DNA of 8,598 nucleotides, taken from contig JANXQE010000680.1 in assembly GCA_025356925.1 (NCBI GenBank), positions 1-8,598 on the forward strand. Direction: 5' to 3'. Origin of the DNA: Limisphaerales bacterium (GTDB taxonomy: Bacteria > Verrucomicrobiota > Verrucomicrobiia > Limisphaerales > UBA8199). The stretch's first letter is position 1. Each line of letters opens with the position of its first letter. Made by a program: the position numbers and the translations under genes. The notes below the pieces were generated by a model that made no database searches, had not been told where the DNA came from, and was given only the letters and a program-made list of their open reading frames with translations. Shown here in pieces: positions 6,464-8,598 of this stretch.

Positions 6464-6750
6464 GCAGTGAGCAGGCACTGGTTTTCTGTCACTCGCACCG
6501 CTGTCCTCGCCCGCGCCACGGGATATATCCACTCGTCCCTTGGCAACGGTTTCAACCGGTATACCCTGACGGCATGAAGGCGAACCGGCTGAGTTGGTTG
6601 CTGCGTTACTTGCGTCGCGGCACCGTTCTTCGACTAACTCACGAGCCAGTTGAGAAAGCAGCCGTGCTGGTGCTGGCATATTGAGTGCATGTGGCGACGC
6701 GCGCAAACCTCCGGCCTTGCTGTCCGGGCCGACCAAGCTCCAGAGAAGCA
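6464..6750. other. Intergenic region before the DUF2071 gene
   Basis: Apart from the terminator hairpin at its left end I find no gene here. There is a perfect 10-base palindrome GGATATATCC at 6521-6530. The frame that runs into this region from 6181 is a shadow of the membrane protein gene; a 36-codon ATG frame at 6574-6684 has no ribosome binding site and an Arg/Leu-rich, low-information product. No promoter with an acceptable spacer was found for the gene at 6751, although TTGAGA (6650-6655) with CATATT (6677-6682) is present at a poor 21-base spacing. Confidence 0.4.
6465..6487 (+). terminator. Probable weak intrinsic terminator after the membrane protein gene
   Basis: CAGTG (6465-6469), a 6-base loop and CACTG (6476-6480) form a 5-bp stem immediately followed by GTTTTCT. 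It starts 2 bases after the TAG stop of the membrane protein gene, the expected place. The stem is short, so termination may be partial. Confidence 0.4.
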
Positions 6751-7494
6751 ATGAAGACTCGCACATTCTTGACTGCTGAGTGGCGGTACCTGGCAATGCT
6801 AAACTATGCAGTTGACCCATCAGCGTTAAAGCGGTTCGCACCCCCCGGCACAGAACTGGACTCCTACCGAGGAGATTATTTCGTCAGCGTCGTTGGATTT
6901 CGTTTCCTGAACACCAGGGTGTTTGGCTGGGCATTCCCATTCCACCGCAGCTTTGAGGAGGTTAATCTGCGCTCTTACGTTCGCCGCCTGACCGACGAAG
7001 GCTGGAGACGTGGCGTTGTCTTCATTCGGGAGTTAGTTCCCCGCCGTGCCATTGCCTTTGTTGCTCGCACGTGCTACGGCGAACCTTACACTGCGCTGCC
7101 CATGCGCCACAAAATCGACCACACCACAGAGACGATTCGCGTGGAATATGGCTGGCGACGTCAGGGAAGCTGGGAATCACTTTATGCGGCCGCCGAGGGG
7201 CAACCGAAAGCGATTGAAACGGGCTCCCTGGAGGAGTTTATCACGGAACACTATTGGGGCTACACCGCGCGCGGAGCGGGGTGTGGCGAATATCAAGTCG
7301 AGCATCCTCGCTGGCAGGTCTGGCCTGCCACGGAGGCAACCCTGGAGGCGGAGGTTTCAACACTTTATGGCAACGCTTTTGCGGAGAGCTTAGCAGCGCG
7401 GCCTGCGTCGGCTTTCATCGCTGACGGTTCGCCAGTCGTCGTGCGACGGGCATCCGTTGCAACGGGAGCGAGCCCCACAGTGGCCGAGAATTAA
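6751..7494 (+). CDS. DUF2071 (YqjF-like) family protein
   Basis: A 247-residue protein of the DUF2071 family (Bacillus YqjF type). The start was set at ATG 6751, where the family's opening motif begins (MKTRTFLTAEW, with AMLNYAVDP shortly after) and where AGAGAAG lies at a suitable distance upstream; a longer reading from GTG 6685 adds 22 residues of unrelated, Arg-rich sequence. Other family marks are VGFRFLNTRVFG (residues about 48-59), FPFHRSFEEVNLRSYVRR (62-79), VVFIRELVPRRAIAFVAR (89-106), an LEEFITEHYWGY segment (161-172), YQVEHPRWQV (180-189) and the closing ADGSPVVVRR. Length is full. The biochemical function is not established; I recall the fold being likened to acetoacetate decarboxylase, which I cannot confirm here. 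There is no signal peptide or membrane helix, so it is cytoplasmic. The ATPase gene follows after 12 bases, so the two are probably one operon. Confidence 0.88.
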   Translation: MKTRTFLTAEWRYLAMLNYAVDPSALKRFAPPGTELDSYRGDYFVSVVGFRFLNTRVFGWAFPFHRSFEEVNLRSYVRRLTDEGWRRGVVFIRELVPRRAIAFVARTCYGEPYTALPMRHKIDHTTETIRVEYGWRRQGSWESLYAAAEGQPKAIETGSLEEFITEHYWGYTARGAGCGEYQVEHPRWQVWPATEATLEAEVSTLYGNAFAESLAARPASAFIADGSPVVVRRASVATGASPTVAEN

Positions 7495-7506
7495 ACGGCA
7501 CTTGGC

Positions 7507-8280
7507 ATGATGATTTCGACCCAATACGTCTCGGAAATCCGGTTGAGGCGAGAAGGTGTAGAATCATTCGACCGCTACCCGTTCTCCCTCGCAGCGGTGC
7601 GGACGCTGGAGAAGCTGGAACTTCACCCATCTGTCACGTTCTTCGTGGGGGAGAATGGCTCAGGCAAATCCACTCTCCTTGAGGCCATCGCGGTGTCCTG
7701 CGGCTTCAACGCAGAGGGTGGGTCCAGGAACTTTAGATTTGGAACGCGGGAATCGCACTCCGAATTACATCGCTTCCTCCGCATTGCTAGAGGCTTCCCT
7801 CGCCCGCGTGGGGGCTTTTTTCTACGAGCCGAAAGCTTCTTCAACGTTGCCACTGAGATTGAAAAGCTAGACGCGGAGCCTGGACCAGGTCCGCCGATAG
7901 GGCCTGCTTACGGAGACCGCTCACTGCACGAACAATCACATGGGGAAGCCTTCTTGGCTTTGCTGGTAAACCGCTTTCACGGAGAGGGTCTCTATCTGCT
8001 GGACGAACCCGAGGCTGCTCTATCGCCGAGCCGCCAACTCGCCGTCATCACGCGGATTCACGACTTGGTCAAAGCGAAGTCCCAGTTCATTATCGCCACG
8101 CATTCCCCGATTCTGATGGCCTACCCGCATGCCTGTATTTATTCCTTCTCGCAGAATGGCATAAGACGCGTCGCCTACGAGGACACCGAGCATTGCCGCA
8201 TAACAAGGGACTTTCTCTTGAATCCAAAACGGATGCTGAATGTATTGATGGAACCTCCGTCCGGGGTCGACGGACCATAG
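7507..8280 (+). CDS. Solitary AAA/ABC-type ATPase, COG3910-like
   Basis: A 257-residue ATPase with a complete ABC-type nucleotide-binding set: Walker A GENGSGKST (48-56), a signature-like HEQSHGE (141-147) in place of LSGGQ, Walker B GLYLLDEPEAALS (161-173, D166/E167) and the switch His in ATHSP (H199). There is no transmembrane part, no long coiled coil and no nuclease or TOPRIM domain, so it is neither a transporter subunit paired with a permease here nor an OLD-type nuclease. The closing EHCRITRDFLLNPKRML segment (228-244) is the usual tail of small predicted ATPases in COG3910. The partner and process are unknown; ATP-driven dimerisation is expected from the fold. Two ATGs occur in tandem (7507, 7510) with no Shine-Dalgarno sequence; coupling to the DUF2071 gene 12 bases upstream could supply ribosomes. 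The gene looks intact. Confidence 0.9.
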   Translation: MMISTQYVSEIRLRREGVESFDRYPFSLAAVRTLEKLELHPSVTFFVGENGSGKSTLLEAIAVSCGFNAEGGSRNFRFGTRESHSELHRFLRIARGFPRPRGGFFLRAESFFNVATEIEKLDAEPGPGPPIGPAYGDRSLHEQSHGEAFLALLVNRFHGEGLYLLDEPEAALSPSRQLAVITRIHDLVKAKSQFIIATHSPILMAYPHACIYSFSQNGIRRVAYEDTEHCRITRDFLLNPKRMLNVLMEPPSGVDGP

Positions 8281-8598
8281 CCTCGAAGCGTCCGGCACTT
8301 CGCCGCTCAATGCTCAACCGCTGAGAAGGTGCGGTGGTCCTGCAAGCGCGCAGCAGCAGGGAAGGGGAGCCGGAGCGCCAGGGACCCACCGGCCTCCGCG
8401 GCAAATGATCAGCCCCCAGCTGAGCAAATGGCCAGCAGCAATGAGGGGTTAACCGCGGCCGCGTTGGATCTGACCCTGGGCGGGACTGACTGGCAGGCTG
8501 CGAGCGGGGTAAGGCTCGATGCTCTAACACGATTCTGATGCAGGTCAGGTTCGACTCTCGACGCATCGAGCTGCCAGGACTGCGGTTTACACCCCGGC
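8281..8598. other. Right-edge region without a convincing gene
   Basis: This 318-base stretch follows the ATPase gene. Open frames here (for example 8329-8538 plus) encode Ala/Ser/Arg-rich sequence with no family look and no ribosome binding site. Near its start CGAAG (8284-8288) and CTTCG (8298-8302) can pair, but no T tract follows, so it is not a clear terminator. The right third holds the bulged inverted-repeat structure at 8490-8577. Confidence 0.5.
8490..8577. repeat. Bulged inverted repeat, flanked by short direct repeats
   Basis: CTGGCAG (8490-8496) pairs with CTGCCAG (8571-8577), and CTCGATGC (8515-8522) pairs with GCATCGAG (8563-8570). The two right arms are contiguous, whereas the left arms are separated by an 18-base bulge that can itself fold (CGAGC 8501-8505 with GCTCG 8514-8518). 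The 40-base terminal loop contains CAGGTTCGACTC (8546-8557), similar to a tRNA T-arm. GGACTG occurs on both sides (8483-8488 and 8577-8582), like a target duplication. It could be a structured RNA, a miniature mobile element or a tRNA relic. It does not fold as a normal tRNA. Confidence 0.45.

Noticed and set aside
6181..6684. A 167-codon open frame on the plus strand after the glycosyltransferase
   Set aside because: It overlaps the membrane protein gene in another frame, and its product is Arg/Pro/Gly-rich without domain character, typical of a shadow frame in GC-rich DNA.
6574..6684. A 36-codon open frame starting with ATG upstream of the DUF2071 gene
   Set aside because: No ribosome binding site or promoter and no recognisable sequence.
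8312..8469. An integron attC site (GCTCAAC at 8312-8318 and GTTGGAT at 8463-8469 fit the two core consensus patterns)
   Set aside because: The two boxes are not complementary to each other, the span is long, inner L-boxes are missing, and no integrase or second site is seen. The motifs are degenerate enough to occur by chance.
8329..8538. A 69-codon plus-strand open frame at the right end
   Set aside because: Low-information Ala/Ser/Arg-rich product, no ribosome binding site, and it crosses the inverted-repeat structure.
8490..8577. A tRNA gene, suggested by matching CTGGCAG/CTGCCAG ends, a GAGC...GCTC D-arm-like hairpin and a GGTTCGACTC T-arm-like string
   Set aside because: No 5-bp anticodon stem with a 7-base loop can be formed, the T-stem has a mismatch, and eight extra bases separate the T-arm from the 3' acceptor strand. 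Kept only as a structured repeat.

Overview
The window looks like chromosomal DNA of a GC-rich, Gram-negative bacterium. It carries a lipobox metalloprotease lipoprotein, an exported phospholipase D-family enzyme and a lipid-type glycosyltransferase. The style of the proteins and the poor Shine-Dalgarno sequences would suit a soil or freshwater Verrucomicrobiota lineage, but no marker gene is present and this placement is a low-confidence guess. No rRNA, CRISPR array, transposase or integrase is visible, and no acceptable tRNA.

Left part (1-2388), all on the minus strand. A good sigma70-type promoter at 2360-2388 drives an M48 metallopeptidase lipoprotein (1515-2327). Directly downstream, in the same direction, is a three-gene group that looks phage-derived: a cysteine-rich, all-beta protein with an Ig-like stretch (about 716-1513, 5' end unclear), a 98-residue protein ending in a Cys-x-x-Cys / Arg-Leu-Asn tail (403-699), and a 74-residue holin-like membrane protein (182-406) whose ATG overlaps the preceding stop (ATGA). 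No capsid, terminase, tail-tube or integrase gene accompanies them.

Middle part (2389-6043). A phospholipase D / cardiolipin synthase-like protein with two HKD motifs (2546-4615, +) reads divergently from the protease gene. It converges on a GT1-family glycosyltransferase (4668-5942, -). Both may act on lipids or lipophilic compounds of the envelope, but nothing in the sequence ties them to one pathway.

Right part (6044-8598), all on the plus strand. A GTG-started four-helix membrane protein of unknown function (6044-6463) is followed by a probable weak terminator. A probable two-gene operon comes next: a DUF2071/YqjF-type protein (6751-7494) and, 12 bases later, a compact solitary AAA/ABC-type ATPase of the COG3910 kind (7507-8280). 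The last 318 bases have no convincing gene but hold a bulged inverted-repeat structure (8490-8577) flanked by short direct repeats.

The two places most worth a second look are the minus-strand phage-like cassette at 182-1513 and the structured non-coding element near the right end.
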